From: Candidatus Haliotispira prima | GTDB taxonomy: Bacteria > Spirochaetota > Spirochaetia > SP-2023 | Assembly: GCA_029867005.1 (NCBI GenBank) | Contig: CP123443.1 | Coordinates: 2,418,001-2,482,000, forward strand | Direction: 5' to 3' | Length of the DNA: 64,000 nt | In this document: one piece after another, positions 17,142 to 27,282 of the stretch | How positions within the stretch are numbered: the first letter of the stretch is position 1 | Layout: each line of letters opens with the position of its first letter | The notes under the pieces: model-generated | The model's input: only the letters and a program-made list of their open reading frames with translations | Database searches by the model: none | What the model was told of the DNA's origin: nothing | Program-made: the position numbers and the translations under genes

Positions 17142-18614
17142 TCACCATACTCTGTAGTCCCCTTTCCCTACAGCTCCCGCTGACGGGTCGAAACTGTCAA
17201 CAACCAAGCTGCCCTCCGGGCCGACTTGGCGCAGGCCGTAGTCGCCCAGCAGAAAATATTCACCGCTCTTCCCCTCTTTCCGGCCACTGTACAACGCAAA
17301 TGCAGCATAGAGTGAGGCATAAGCCAATGCTTCGTACTGCAAAGGCACCAGAAGTTGGACGTTCCCGCCGGCCGGCAATGCATTGCCGGCATCCTGCCAA
17401 CCCAAGCCGGCAATCTTGGTACCCAGGCTATAACGCCGTAAAATTTGCGCACTGCTATAGAACAGCAAGGGCTCCATAGCCACAATGCGCCCGTCAGGCG
17501 GTAAGTCCAAAACCAGACGACGCACTTGGTCCTGGCTGTCAATATTCAGCGGATCAAGAAAACGCACCGCTTTAATTACGTCACGGTGAGTCTTAATGCT
17601 TTGACGCATTTGGCGGTACAGCTTGCGGGTAAAAGGCAGTTCTGCCGGACCGAACAGCAAAAGTACCGAAGCCTTTCCGGGCAAGCCCCTTGGGGTGGCC
17701 TCCGGTCTGTCTGTATCCAGCAGGAATTTCGTGAAACCGGCCGACAAAGCATCCACCCCTACGGGCCGGATGTTGATGTGGACCAACCCAACGGGAGGCC
17801 GAGGGGAGACGGCACTCCGTCCCTCCGCCTCCCGTTGGGTTTCCGGGCCAACACCGATTGCCGGCGGCAACGGAGCTTCCTCACCGAGTCCCTCCTCCAC
17901 GAGGTAAGACAACGGGACACCCCTGCTATCCATAGGAAGATCCTCGGAATCCTCATCCAAAAAGCGGCTGCGATCAGCACTCTCGTTGAGGATGTACCGC
18001 TGCGGGCTTCCATCCCTCCCGTCTGCCGTGACAACCGGGATGCCGGGGATACTCAAGCTGCTTAAAGGATCGCCGGAGACCGGTGCTTTGCCGGCAAAGC
18101 CACAATAAACGATGAGCAAACCCGCTTGCTGCGCTGCCAATAAACTCTCGTCAAGGTCAATCAATTCATCGCCGAACAAGACCAAAACGTTGTAGTCCAA
18201 GTCGATGATTTGCTGAATTTGCTCCTTTTTCCAAGCGACATGGGCCAAGTAGTTGCTTTTCAGGTTCGGTTTCACTTGGGCAACGCGCCGCGCGTCGCGC
18301 CGCTGCTGTTGTCGGGCCCAACGCCGCTCACGCCGGTTCAGCTCTACTTCCGGGGGGCCTTCAAAAATCACGGCATTGACTTGGCTCAGCTCGCCCATTG
18401 CCTGCTCCAAACCCTCGGAGACATTACGATAGGCCAAAGGATGGTCATAACTGAGCAATACGGCCACCTGTAGGAGCTTTTGGCGCGTCAAATCCGCCGG
18501 AGGAGTCCTGCAAGCCCATAACAAAACGGTAATCGCCAGATGGAACGCAAGACAGAAGACAAGTCGGATGAAAACTCGGGTCGCCGTGTGACGAATTGGA
18601 ACGGATTGCAGCAT
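17142..18614 (-). CDS. Lipoprotein with periplasmic-binding-protein-like fold
   Basis: A 490-residue predicted lipoprotein. The hydrophobic signal (about 14-34) ends in the lipobox L-W-A-C with Cys35 as the lipidated residue. The mature protein resembles type I periplasmic binding proteins of the BMP/ribose-binding class: an opening strand LLQVAVLLSYDHPLAYRNVSEGLEQAM, alternating Rossmann-like strands (NVLVLFGDELI, GLLIVYCGF, ASVLLLFGP, GRIVAMEPLLFYSSAQILRRY) and a late IAGLGWQDAGN strand. A charged, disordered insert lies at about 190-290. It may bind a small ligand at the cell surface or in the periplasm. No permease or ATPase genes adjoin it, so it could be an orphan sensor rather than part of an ABC transporter. 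Confidence 0.65.
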   Translation of the reverse strand: MLQSVPIRHTATRVFIRLVFCLAFHLAITVLLWACRTPPADLTRQKLLQVAVLLSYDHPLAYRNVSEGLEQAMGELSQVNAVIFEGPPEVELNRRERRWARQQQRRDARRVAQVKPNLKSNYLAHVAWKKEQIQQIIDLDYNVLVLFGDELIDLDESLLAAQQAGLLIVYCGFAGKAPVSGDPLSSLSIPGIPVVTADGRDGSPQRYILNESADRSRFLDEDSEDLPMDSRGVPLSYLVEEGLGEEAPLPPAIGVGPETQREAEGRSAVSPRPPVGLVHINIRPVGVDALSAGFTKFLLDTDRPEATPRGLPGKASVLLLFGPAELPFTRKLYRQMRQSIKTHRDVIKAVRFLDPLNIDSQDQVRRLVLDLPPDGRIVAMEPLLFYSSAQILRRYSLGTKIAGLGWQDAGNALPAGGNVQLLVPLQYEALAYASLYAAFALYSGRKEGKSGEYFLLGDYGLRQVGPEGSLVVDSFDPSAGAVGKGDYRVW

Positions 18615-19058
18615 GGCTGTTCAATTTTACAAATTCTCTCAATTTTTTATCAGGCACTTCTAAAAAGTCATTTTTGGAGCTGAGAGAACTAGCCTTTAAC
18701 GATAGTATTGCCAAAAGGAACATACAAGGCAATAGAAGATCGCTGCGGAATCCCTTAATTGCCCGTTATGGTCTGTTATTGTCTCTTTCTGCCTGCTGTT
18801 GCCTGTTATTGTTCATTACGGTCGGAGACTCTCCGTACATACAGGTCAGCATCAGCTCAGCATCGTTTTATGACAGCATACTTTGAGGTGCACCATCCAA
18901 AGCTTATGGGCAAAACCTTCTCAGACGACAGAGTATGTTTCCATTTACCTTTCTTTCACCGCGTTGACGGCCCGCCCGGCAGAAATACATTGGGAACACA
19001 GGCAGAATATCCGACCTGCCTCGCGCAAAACGGAAGAACTCGGCAGAGGTAGTTCATT
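18615..19058. other. Intergenic, divergent lipoprotein and barrel genes
   Basis: About 445 bp between divergently oriented genes. It should hold promoters for both, but I see no high-quality boxes, no RNA gene and no coding frame worth defending. Confidence 0.45.
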
Positions 19059-19811
19059 GTGTCCAGGATCAGGCTAATCACGGTAATCATGGTAATCACG
19101 GCTTGCCGGCTCTGGCTGTCCCCGGACTCTGGCCTCCAACCAAAGCTCCGGGCCGATGATTTAAACTGGGCCGAACGGAGCTTTAACCCACAGGAAAAGG
19201 CACCTGAGGGCTTGCGCAACAATATTTCTTTAGAAATGATCAACGCAATAGAGGGTCGTTTTGAGCCGCGCTTTCAACACTATTTTCGCGACAGCATGGC
19301 CTATTACCTCCAGTTGCAATTTGGCAGCAACCTCGCCTCCGGGCTCAACTTTGCCGAAGAGTTCCAAAACCAATCCTACAACCATCTGCAACTCGGCTTT
19401 GAACTGGGCCTGACCGGCCTGCTCTACGCCCGCAATTCAAAGGTCACCAAGGATGTTCGACGTTGGGGTTCGGGCCTCATTCTGGGGCTGGGCCTCCGCT
19501 TCATGTTCAGCAACCTCAGCAGAGAGGTAGAAGACAACATTCTGAGCGGAGGACTGACCACCAACCTTGGCTGGCGGCTACAGTCGCACAATTTTTCTGT
19601 CAGCATGTATTTGCAGTTTCGCATCTTGTTACAGTTCAGCACCAAAGGTGCAATCACGAAAGACTTGCCGATTATCATTGATCGCGGGCCACTGAGCAGG
19701 TCCCTGCCCGATATTCCGATTATCAACAGTACGCAAACCGGCAACTTGTCTCAAAATGCCTTTTATACATTCAGCCAAACCATCAACATTCGAATCGGTT
19801 ACTATTTCTAA
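19059..19811 (+). CDS. Small exported protein, probable outer-membrane barrel
   Basis: A 250-residue protein with an N-terminal signal peptide (IRLITVIMVITACRLWL, about 4-20); the Cys in ITAC could alternatively be a lipobox. The mature region is made of amphipathic strands such as YYLQLQFGSNLASGLNF, LQLGFELGLTGLLYA and LILGLGLRFMF. It ends in INIRIGYYF, a terminal aromatic of the type recognised by the BAM machinery. This pattern supports a small outer-membrane barrel. The start is GTG with AGAGG about ten bases upstream. I recognise no family. The chemoreceptor gene starts 317 bp downstream on the same strand, and no link between them is evident. Confidence 0.6.
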   Translation: MSRIRLITVIMVITACRLWLSPDSGLQPKLRADDLNWAERSFNPQEKAPEGLRNNISLEMINAIEGRFEPRFQHYFRDSMAYYLQLQFGSNLASGLNFAEEFQNQSYNHLQLGFELGLTGLLYARNSKVTKDVRRWGSGLILGLGLRFMFSNLSREVEDNILSGGLTTNLGWRLQSHNFSVSMYLQFRILLQFSTKGAITKDLPIIIDRGPLSRSLPDIPIINSTQTGNLSQNAFYTFSQTINIRIGYYF

Positions 19812-20128
19812 GAATGCTCTGAAATCTGTACAAAATCTCCTTGGAGAACCCGCTCTCTATACCATAGAACATTGTGAAACAACCGTTTGCAGAAATTCGG
19901 AAACTACTGCTGTATAGGGAAAAACCCAGAAAAAGCCTTGCGAAATCCTGGACTTTCTGCTTATATGCTCCGGATCAAAAGCCATACGGGAAAGACAACC
20001 GCAGGTCTTTTACGGCCCCTTAATGAGGTTTGTGAGATCCCTTATGAGGCTCTGAGACGGGGGCCCGGAGAGTTTTGGGAAAAGCGGTGACAGGCAACAC
20101 ACCGCAATGCCGGGGAGTGGGAATAACA
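19812..20128. other. Intergenic before the chemoreceptor gene
   Basis: About 315 bp with no supportable gene or RNA. GGGGAGTGGG near 20111-20121 probably includes the ribosome site for the chemoreceptor. Confidence 0.4.
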
Positions 20129-22900
20129 ATGAAGAAAAGTCGGTCTTTAAAGTGGATATTTACCATGTGGCTGCTGGGCGCATTGATCCCTGCGCTTGGC
20201 ACCTTCGTCGGAATGTCCATCTTTATGTTCCGCAGCGTGATACTGGAAAACATCCAAAATATTATCAAAAATAATACCTTAAAGTACTCCCAGGACGTAC
20301 AGCACTACTTCGACGAGCGCAACACTATGGTCAGCGTCCTGACCCAAGTGCCCTCCTATCGCGTCCTGGTCGAGAAAGTGAACCAACGCTTTTATTTCCG
20401 GGAACCACTACAACAGGACGAACGGGTCATTCGACAGTCGCTGAACAGTTATTCCAACCGGGAAAAGTCTTTGTTGAGTTCAATTCCGGTGCGGCGGCTC
20501 GACAGCCCCATAGACCCGCTGCTCAGCAACGAATACGCCAACCTGGGAAATTCTATTGTTGAATTCAAAAAAGCATACCCGGACTTGGTCTGGCTCTACA
20601 TCGTCAACGAGAAAACCCAAGACGTTCTGACGGGAACCTTTTCGACAGATTCCATCTACCTGGCGAACCGGCAACCCTGGTATCAACTGGTGAAACAGCG
20701 ACGCAGTGGGGTGACCACAGAACCGTACTACGAGCCACAATCCAACGGCTACACCTTTCTAATTTCCGTACCCATTTTTCAGAACCAGACGGAGAAAAAG
20801 GGAGAAATGTTGGGGGCCTATGTACTCAACACCGGCTACAGTGCTTTCGAAACCAACATAACAGCCAAATGGGAATATATTTTCCCGTCTTCATTTGCCT
20901 ACATTGTCAACAGTGTCGGTGATGTGGTCTATCACCCCGACTTTAACTTGGTAAAAAATAAGACAAATATCTACCGGGACAACGTCGCCTTCGACACCCA
21001 GCTGGGGGACATTCTCCACACCCTGGATTCCGGTCCCGGAAACCAAGATACAGACCCCAACGGAAACAAACGGATTGTCACCGGCCGCTTTACCGGAATG
21101 AACAGTCAGCGTTCTTCAGGTTCCTTTTGGGTGACCGGCACAACGGTGGGAGTCGAAGACTGGAAACTGGTCATTGTGACCCCGGTCAAAGAGATTGAAG
21201 TCTACATCAACACCCGCTTTGGTAAGATTTGGATGATCATTCTCCTCATCTTGGTCCTGCTCGGACTGTTTATTTTTGGCCTGACTTCCTACTTTCTCAA
21301 TCCGATATCCAGCATGACGGCAGTTATGCAGAATGTCGGGCGCGGAGACTTGGCCACAGACAAAAGCGTATTGCAATTCAAAAGCCGCAACGAGATGGGA
21401 ACACTGGCCAAGGTCATGAACGCTTCGCTGAACAATTTTAGCCGCAGCTTGGCATCCGTGCGCGTGCTGGTCTCCGGCGGCAGGCGAGCCATGGAAAACC
21501 TGATGAACACCAACAATATTGTGCGCGGCATGGCCAGCAATATCACCGTAAACCTGGAACAGGCTCACGAAGGCTCTATTGAACTGCAAAATGCGGCACA
21601 ACGTGCCGCTACTGCTGCCGGCAGTGTCCGACGCATCACAGAAGAAGAAGCCCAGTTAGTAATGGATTGTTCGGCTGCGGTGAGCCAGACTTCCGGGGCC
21701 ATGGAAGAGATGAACGCCGGTATTTCGAACATGGCCCGCATCGCTTCAGAAAGCCGTCGCTCCTCGGACCAATTGATTCAGGTGACACGAGAGGGTACGG
21801 CCTCGATGGAAGAACTCACCGAGACGATTGAGAGCATTTCGGACAATATCACCCAAATGCGGGAAGTCATTACCATCATCAACGAAATTTCACAACAGAC
21901 CAACCTGCTGGCCATGAACGCAGCTATCGAAGCCGCACACGCCGGAGAAAGTGGCAAGGGTTTTGCCGTGGTTGCCGATGAAATCCGTCAGTTGGCGGAG
22001 ACCACCGCTGAGAACTCCACCAGTATCCACAATACGCTGACAACTATGGTCGGTGTCATCGAACAGGCCAAGCAGTCCAGCGAAGAAAATTCCAGTGCTT
22101 TCGACCAAATTGAACGACAGGTACTGAAGTTTGTGCAGGCATTTAGCAGTATCGCCACCAGTACAGAAGAAATTTCGACCGGCTCACACGAAATTAATGA
22201 TTCGATGAGCGGACTTAACGACAAGTCCGAAACCTTGCTGGAGCATACCCACAACGTGCAGGATTCTGTGCTCAACATCGAGCGGCTGCTCGAAGAAATC
22301 GATAATTTCTCCCAGCGCAACCTATCTCGCGTTTCCAACCTGGCCAGGCAGAGTCTTTCCATCGAAATACTGCAAAAAAGCAATTCACGCATGTCGCGCC
22401 TGACTTTTAACAACATGTTGGATCTGCTGAAGCAGGTTTCCCATTTCGCAATTCCCGAAGATGAGCAGGCCAACTTTAACATGCACAATGACTTTGGCCG
22501 TCTGTTTATCGAATTGCAGGAAAAACGCAAAGAGGCCATCGACATGCTTTCCTGGAGCAGCAACAGCATCCTCTCCGAAGAACATGCCGGAAATTACAAC
22601 GGGACCCAACTGGAAGCTTGGATACAGAACTATGGCACAGAGTACTTTAATGATTACCCGGAGTTCCGGGATATAGTGGAGGCCCACTACGATTTTTATC
22701 GGCTGCGTACCGAACTGGTCAGACTTTTCAACGTGGAGGATCGCAATCAGTCGATAATCGGAGATATCACGCAACGTTTTGAAAGGCAGGCAGAGGTCAT
22801 CGAAGAGAAACTGGTGATATTGCAGAAACTGTTCTACAGTGATATATTGCCTGGTTACATTGAAAAACAACAAACCCGCAACCAGCAGACGAACCTATAG
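20129..22900 (+). CDS. Methyl-accepting chemotaxis protein with Cache-type sensor
   Basis: A 923-residue transmembrane chemoreceptor. TM1 is at about 8-32. A large extracytoplasmic sensor (about 40-355) has the look of a double-Cache domain ([19 protein letters not shown] and the following [19 protein letters not shown]). TM2 at about 367-390 is followed by a HAMP domain and the methylation/signalling bundle. The near-invariant kinase-contact tip [20 protein letters not shown] lies at about 586-605. Beyond the usual end there is an extra domain (about 775-870) with a pattern reminiscent of a CZB zinc-binding module but lacking its Cys. It would signal to CheA/CheW to control motility. I chose the ATG at 20129 because it directly precedes the basic start of TM1. 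Confidence 0.93.
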   Translation: MKKSRSLKWIFTMWLLGALIPALGTFVGMSIFMFRSVILENIQNIIKNNTLKYSQDVQHYFDERNTMVSVLTQVPSYRVLVEKVNQRFYFREPLQQDERVIRQSLNSYSNREKSLLSSIPVRRLDSPIDPLLSNEYANLGNSIVEFKKAYPDLVWLYIVNEKTQDVLTGTFSTDSIYLANRQPWYQLVKQRRSGVTTEPYYEPQSNGYTFLISVPIFQNQTEKKGEMLGAYVLNTGYSAFETNITAKWEYIFPSSFAYIVNSVGDVVYHPDFNLVKNKTNIYRDNVAFDTQLGDILHTLDSGPGNQDTDPNGNKRIVTGRFTGMNSQRSSGSFWVTGTTVGVEDWKLVIVTPVKEIEVYINTRFGKIWMIILLILVLLGLFIFGLTSYFLNPISSMTAVMQNVGRGDLATDKSVLQFKSRNEMGTLAKVMNASLNNFSRSLASVRVLVSGGRRAMENLMNTNNIVRGMASNITVNLEQAHEGSIELQNAAQRAATAAGSVRRITEEEAQLVMDCSAAVSQTSGAMEEMNAGISNMARIASESRRSSDQLIQVTREGTASMEELTETIESISDNITQMREVITIINEISQQTNLLAMNAAIEAAHAGESGKGFAVVADEIRQLAETTAENSTSIHNTLTTMVGVIEQAKQSSEENSSAFDQIERQVLKFVQAFSSIATSTEEISTGSHEINDSMSGLNDKSETLLEHTHNVQDSVLNIERLLEEIDNFSQRNLSRVSNLARQSLSIEILQKSNSRMSRLTFNNMLDLLKQVSHFAIPEDEQANFNMHNDFGRLFIELQEKRKEAIDMLSWSSNSILSEEHAGNYNGTQLEAWIQNYGTEYFNDYPEFRDIVEAHYDFYRLRTELVRLFNVEDRNQSIIGDITQRFERQAEVIEEKLVILQKLFYSDILPGYIEKQQTRNQQTNL

Positions 22901-22935
22901 TTGCAGGCCGCTTGGCGACTTGGTGAAATGAAGAT

Positions 22936-24384
22936 ATGCAGATAGCAAAATTTGGCGGGACTTCCCTGGCCGGGCCTCAAGCGATGATGCAGGTGCTGGA
23001 GATTGTCAAAGGCAAACTGACAGAGCCGGCGGACAAAACCAAAGCCGGCACGGATGCTCCCGCACCAATGTTAATCTTGGTGCTTTCCGCCATGGGTGGA
23101 GTGACGACCCGTTTGCAAAACCTGGCTGCCATCAGCTGCGATTGCTTTCAGGATAGCCGTCCGGTGCGCACCGAGAAGCTGGCAAAAGAGCTGGATCCCC
23201 TTCGCCAAAACCATTTGGCCGCAGCTCAGGAATTGCTGAATGAGGCGCTTTATCCCGAGTATGTAGGGATTGCCGAGGAGATTTTTGCCAATATCCAAAC
23301 AATTCTGGAAGCGATTGCCCTGCAAAATAATCTTTCGGATGAGCTGCTCGAATTGCTGTTACCCCAAGGAGAACTGTTGTCTTCCCAATTATTTACTCTA
23401 TACCTGAAGAGTAATGATATCGACAGTGCGTGGTTTGACAGCAGACAATTTATTGTCAGCAAAAAGCACAGTGACCGAACCAATGTTGATCTGCCTCTCT
23501 GTCGCACTAACTGGGCCGCCGCACGGGGCAAACTGCGCCGGGTCAACGTCTTTCCCGGGTTCATCGCCTCTACACCCGAAGGCCGTACCACCGTATTGGG
23601 CCGCAACGGCAGTGATTATTCGGCCACCATTTTGGCCTACGGCATGGAGGCCGACCTCGTAGAAATCTGGACTGATGTCGATGGCATTCTGACCACCGAT
23701 CCCAACATTGTGCCGGAGGCTTCCATCATCCCCGAAATGAGTGTGGAAGAGGCCATGGAAATGGCCTATTTCGGGGCCAAAGTCATCCATGCACAGACTC
23801 TGTTGCCCATCATCACTCATCCCTGCCCGGTTCGTATCTGTAATACTTTCAACCCGGGAGAGCCGGGCACCATGATCCGACCCAAGCATGATGTCATCCG
23901 CAGGAAACGCTTACTGACAGCAATCAGTTATGTTGATGATGCCAGCTTACTTCTTTTGGATGGAAAATTCATCAGCTCTGTAAAATTCTTATCCAGAGTC
24001 TTTCAATCCTTTGATCAGCACAAAATTGAGCCAATTATGGTGATTCGGGTGACCGCAGACAATAAACTCTGTCTGACCATCTACAAAGATCAGATTACAG
24101 CGGCAATCTCCGCAATTTCTGATGAATTTGATCGAGAACTGCACAATGGGGACTTTGCCCCCCCCGAGGAAGAAGCAGATATTTCCATCATCTCAGTCAT
24201 CGGAGAACAAATGAGGGGGAAAGTCGGAACCGTGGGCGAAATTTTCAGCGGTCTGGCAAATTTAGGTGTCAATATTCTGGCTATCGGACAGGACATTACA
24301 GAGAACAATATCTCCTTTATCATCAAGCAGAAAGACCAAGCAGATACAATATGTTACCTGCACCAAAATTATCTAAACACATAG
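22936..24384 (+). CDS. lysC: Aspartate kinase
   Basis: A monofunctional aspartokinase of 482 residues that phosphorylates aspartate, the first step towards Lys, Thr, Met and diaminopimelate. It starts with the KFGGTSLAG nucleotide-binding motif. The catalytic core contains GRNGSDYSATILAYGMEAD and the WTDVDGILTTDPNIVPEA block. Two ACT domains occupy about 330-482 (including ISVIGEQMRGKVGTVGEIFS) and are expected to bind an inhibitory amino acid. It opens a tight plus-strand series: the next gene, an AT-rich ATPase, starts 15 bases after its stop, and an acetylglutamate-kinase-like gene follows. Confidence 0.94.
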   Translation: MQIAKFGGTSLAGPQAMMQVLEIVKGKLTEPADKTKAGTDAPAPMLILVLSAMGGVTTRLQNLAAISCDCFQDSRPVRTEKLAKELDPLRQNHLAAAQELLNEALYPEYVGIAEEIFANIQTILEAIALQNNLSDELLELLLPQGELLSSQLFTLYLKSNDIDSAWFDSRQFIVSKKHSDRTNVDLPLCRTNWAAARGKLRRVNVFPGFIASTPEGRTTVLGRNGSDYSATILAYGMEADLVEIWTDVDGILTTDPNIVPEASIIPEMSVEEAMEMAYFGAKVIHAQTLLPIITHPCPVRICNTFNPGEPGTMIRPKHDVIRRKRLLTAISYVDDASLLLLDGKFISSVKFLSRVFQSFDQHKIEPIMVIRVTADNKLCLTIYKDQITAAISAISDEFDRELHNGDFAPPEEEADISIISVIGEQMRGKVGTVGEIFSGLANLGVNILAIGQDITENNISFIIKQKDQADTICYLHQNYLNT

Positions 24385-24399
24385 TGTTTGTAGGAATCA

Positions 24400-27273
24400 G
24401 TGGAAAACTATCTCAAAAATAATGCTTATGTTGCTGCCTTAGAAATATTATTTCTCAGTAAGATTTATAAACTGCGCAATGATATCTTAGAGAAAGATTT
24501 TGCGAAGATTCGGCAGATTGCCACGGAGTTCTCCCTTCAGACAGAAGAGAATATCGATGCCAACTATATTCTTTTTAAATCAACAGATACCAGACTGAAT
24601 AGCTTAGTCAATATTATAAAATTTTCTATGCAATTAAAGTCTCTATTAACAGGATCTAAGAATATCTTTGAATTTAATGTTTTAATATTCAAAACAAACG
24701 TTGATTCTAAATTAATCAGCAGAAAAATATTAAACTCTCTGCTAAAAGTCTCATCTGACAATAAAATATGGATATTACAAGAAAATAATCCTGTTATCCA
24801 TTACAACATCCAAATCTCAAACTTAGATAACGGCGTACAGGAAGTCATTGCTGTAAACCAAGAGCAGCAAAATTTTCTGGAGAAGTATCAGGAAAATATC
24901 TTATCCTACAGTAGTCTCACAGAAACAATTCATCAGGCAATACAGAATGTTCGTGTCCGCACGATAGGGGTCATCGGGAAATCACACACGGGCAAAACAG
25001 CCTTTCTGCACAGGCTCTGTCGATCAGATACAAAGAAATTTATTTATGTGTGTGCCCACAGCCAATACCAAGGGGCCTCATATCCGTTTGTGATGCTGCT
25101 GTATCAGTTACAGCAACATTTTGCGGACGGCCTGCCGGAAACCGATGCGGAGAGGCTAAACAACTTATTTCAACAGGTTCAACTGACGAATATGCTGACC
25201 TACAAACAGATTGAGGTCGACATCTACAGTTTACTGGAGCACCTGAGCAGACTCCGTCAGATCGTGCTTGTTTGTGATAACTTAGATAACTGGCCTGTGG
25301 AAGCGGTGAAGCTCCTGCAATTGATATATCGGAAACTACACGATACAGAAATACAGTCTAAATTGATCTGTTGTATGACCGGCATCTATTATCCCATGGA
25401 ACAGGATGAAGTTATACATTTCTCTGAACACAGAGGCGGCAGAGACAAGGCTATCGATGTCTCCGATAATGCGGAGCATGCGGTGTTATCGGAAGCATTT
25501 TTGTCGGAACCTTCTCTTTTTTCCGTCAAGGAGACCCTGCTGGCGATTCTGCCCAGCCAAAGAGTCGATGCCAAAAAATACAAGGATTTTTACGCATTAC
25601 TGATTGATGGATTGAAAAGTCAGGAATTGATGATTCTCTCCATAATACAGAAGTATCCCTATGTGTTAAACCGGTACATCTTAGTAGAAGTATTCCGAAC
25701 ATCAGTTATTTATGAGGTTATTGACTATCTGTTAGACTATTATTTTCTGATTGAGATAGAAGATTATTCCGGCAAGCATCTATTTTGCACTCTAAATAGT
25801 CAACAGTACCCTATATCTGTGGAAATATCAACATCTGTTCAAGATAATATTGTACATTATTTTGAAAATAATGCAGACTACTACCAAACAGATATTTATT
25901 CTCTATACGTATTATCTATAAATAATATTCTATTATATGAAATAATTGAACTTCAGCTATGCAGAATGCTGGACCAAGGATTTGTAAATACAGTACAGCT
26001 ATTTATTGAAAGTGATATTTTTCATGATTATTTTCCTGCAATAAAAATGTGGTACTCTATGCACAACAAGAGCAGATTAGAGCTCATTAAACTACAGCCT
26101 TATTTTGATTCTTATTCTGTGAATAAAGATAATATCCGATTTCTTTTTCCAATGTCCAATTACTATTTTTTGATTCAGGACTATGAAAAAGCTCTGATTG
26201 TCAATAAAGAATCTATATACCTCTTTAATAGTAATGCGAAATATAAAATTTATATTGATAATATGTTCCTTATTCAGGCTAGAATTCTTATCTCTCAATG
26301 TATGTTCAAAGAGGCTATTGAATATATCAATATCGAATTAGAATCTTTGCCAAATATCAATCGACCCAATTTATTTTATAAATTTATATATTTAGAGATT
26401 CTGTGTCTGTTCTTAAAAAAAGACCTGCATTTGGCCGTCTCCATTATCGAAAAATATAACTTTGATACATACCTGAATTTGTATGGAGAAATTGAGGAGT
26501 ATTTTAAAATTAATCTGATTGTAATGAGAATCTATTTTGAAATCGGCCAATATATGATGGCGCGGGATTTACTCTTAAAAATCCTAAAATTATCGGAGTA
26601 CTACGGATACAAGAAATTTTATAATTCTTTTACATACTGGATTGCCAGGGTCTTATTTTATGCAGGGGAGTTCCATCAAGGATTCAGCTATCTTGAACAG
26701 ACAGAAGACTGTGAGGAGAAACTCTATTTTCTAAGTGAAGGCCTGTATTTTAACAACGAGAAAGAAAAATCTTTAAACGTTGCCACAAAGGCCCTGAAAC
26801 TCTCTCTCAAAAGAGCTACAGAGAGAACAACCTTGGGTTGCAGAGAGTTTGATAATGTATATAGCCTTCATGAGGGACAGCTCCTATCCTGCAAAGCAAA
26901 AAAAGACCCTATGTTAAATAGCATACAAGGATTCACTGCATATCTTCACACATTTCACGGCAAACCGGAAATTGCAGAAAAGATACTCCAACAAATCACA
27001 CAGCGGCCTTCATTTGAATTTAGTCCATTCCAACATATCTTTCATTATTTCTATTATTTGTATCTTAAAAAACATTCCCAAGATGACAACCGTGAAGATA
27101 TGCTGTATTTGAGCTATGCAATTTCTATCTTACAGAATGAATCTTCAAGAATATTAGGTACTAAAGTCCGATATAATTATATCTATAATAATTATTGGAA
27201 TAATTTACTCGCAGTTGAAGGCGAACAGCATAATCTTATGGTTTTAGGCAATTCCCGCATCCGCAGTCATTGA
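24400..27273 (+). CDS. Large STAND-like ATPase with helical-repeat C-terminus
   Basis: A 957-residue cytosolic protein. The first 185 residues form an unassigned domain. A P-loop follows: Walker A GKSHTGKT (about 193-200), Walker B region IVLVCDNLDNW (about 287-297), and a HYFAD/YKQIEVDIYSLLEHL stretch typical of AAA_16/STAND modules. From about 430 the rest is almost all alpha-helical, with TPR-like pairs (YEKALIVNKESIYLFN, FKEAIEYINIELESL, QYMMARDLLLKILKL). STAND ATPases act as switches that assemble on ligand binding. The gene starts with GTG, with AGGA eight bases upstream. It is visibly much more AT-rich than the genes on either side, yet it is embedded 15 bp after lysC and 9 bp before the argB-like gene. 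Its link to amino-acid metabolism is unknown. Confidence 0.72.
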   Translation: MENYLKNNAYVAALEILFLSKIYKLRNDILEKDFAKIRQIATEFSLQTEENIDANYILFKSTDTRLNSLVNIIKFSMQLKSLLTGSKNIFEFNVLIFKTNVDSKLISRKILNSLLKVSSDNKIWILQENNPVIHYNIQISNLDNGVQEVIAVNQEQQNFLEKYQENILSYSSLTETIHQAIQNVRVRTIGVIGKSHTGKTAFLHRLCRSDTKKFIYVCAHSQYQGASYPFVMLLYQLQQHFADGLPETDAERLNNLFQQVQLTNMLTYKQIEVDIYSLLEHLSRLRQIVLVCDNLDNWPVEAVKLLQLIYRKLHDTEIQSKLICCMTGIYYPMEQDEVIHFSEHRGGRDKAIDVSDNAEHAVLSEAFLSEPSLFSVKETLLAILPSQRVDAKKYKDFYALLIDGLKSQELMILSIIQKYPYVLNRYILVEVFRTSVIYEVIDYLLDYYFLIEIEDYSGKHLFCTLNSQQYPISVEISTSVQDNIVHYFENNADYYQTDIYSLYVLSINNILLYEIIELQLCRMLDQGFVNTVQLFIESDIFHDYFPAIKMWYSMHNKSRLELIKLQPYFDSYSVNKDNIRFLFPMSNYYFLIQDYEKALIVNKESIYLFNSNAKYKIYIDNMFLIQARILISQCMFKEAIEYINIELESLPNINRPNLFYKFIYLEILCLFLKKDLHLAVSIIEKYNFDTYLNLYGEIEEYFKINLIVMRIYFEIGQYMMARDLLLKILKLSEYYGYKKFYNSFTYWIARVLFYAGEFHQGFSYLEQTEDCEEKLYFLSEGLYFNNEKEKSLNVATKALKLSLKRATERTTLGCREFDNVYSLHEGQLLSCKAKKDPMLNSIQGFTAYLHTFHGKPEIAEKILQQITQRPSFEFSPFQHIFHYFYYLYLKKHSQDDNREDMLYLSYAISILQNESSRILGTKVRYNYIYNNYWNNLLAVEGEQHNLMVLGNSRIRSH

Positions 27274-27282
27274 GGATCTAAA

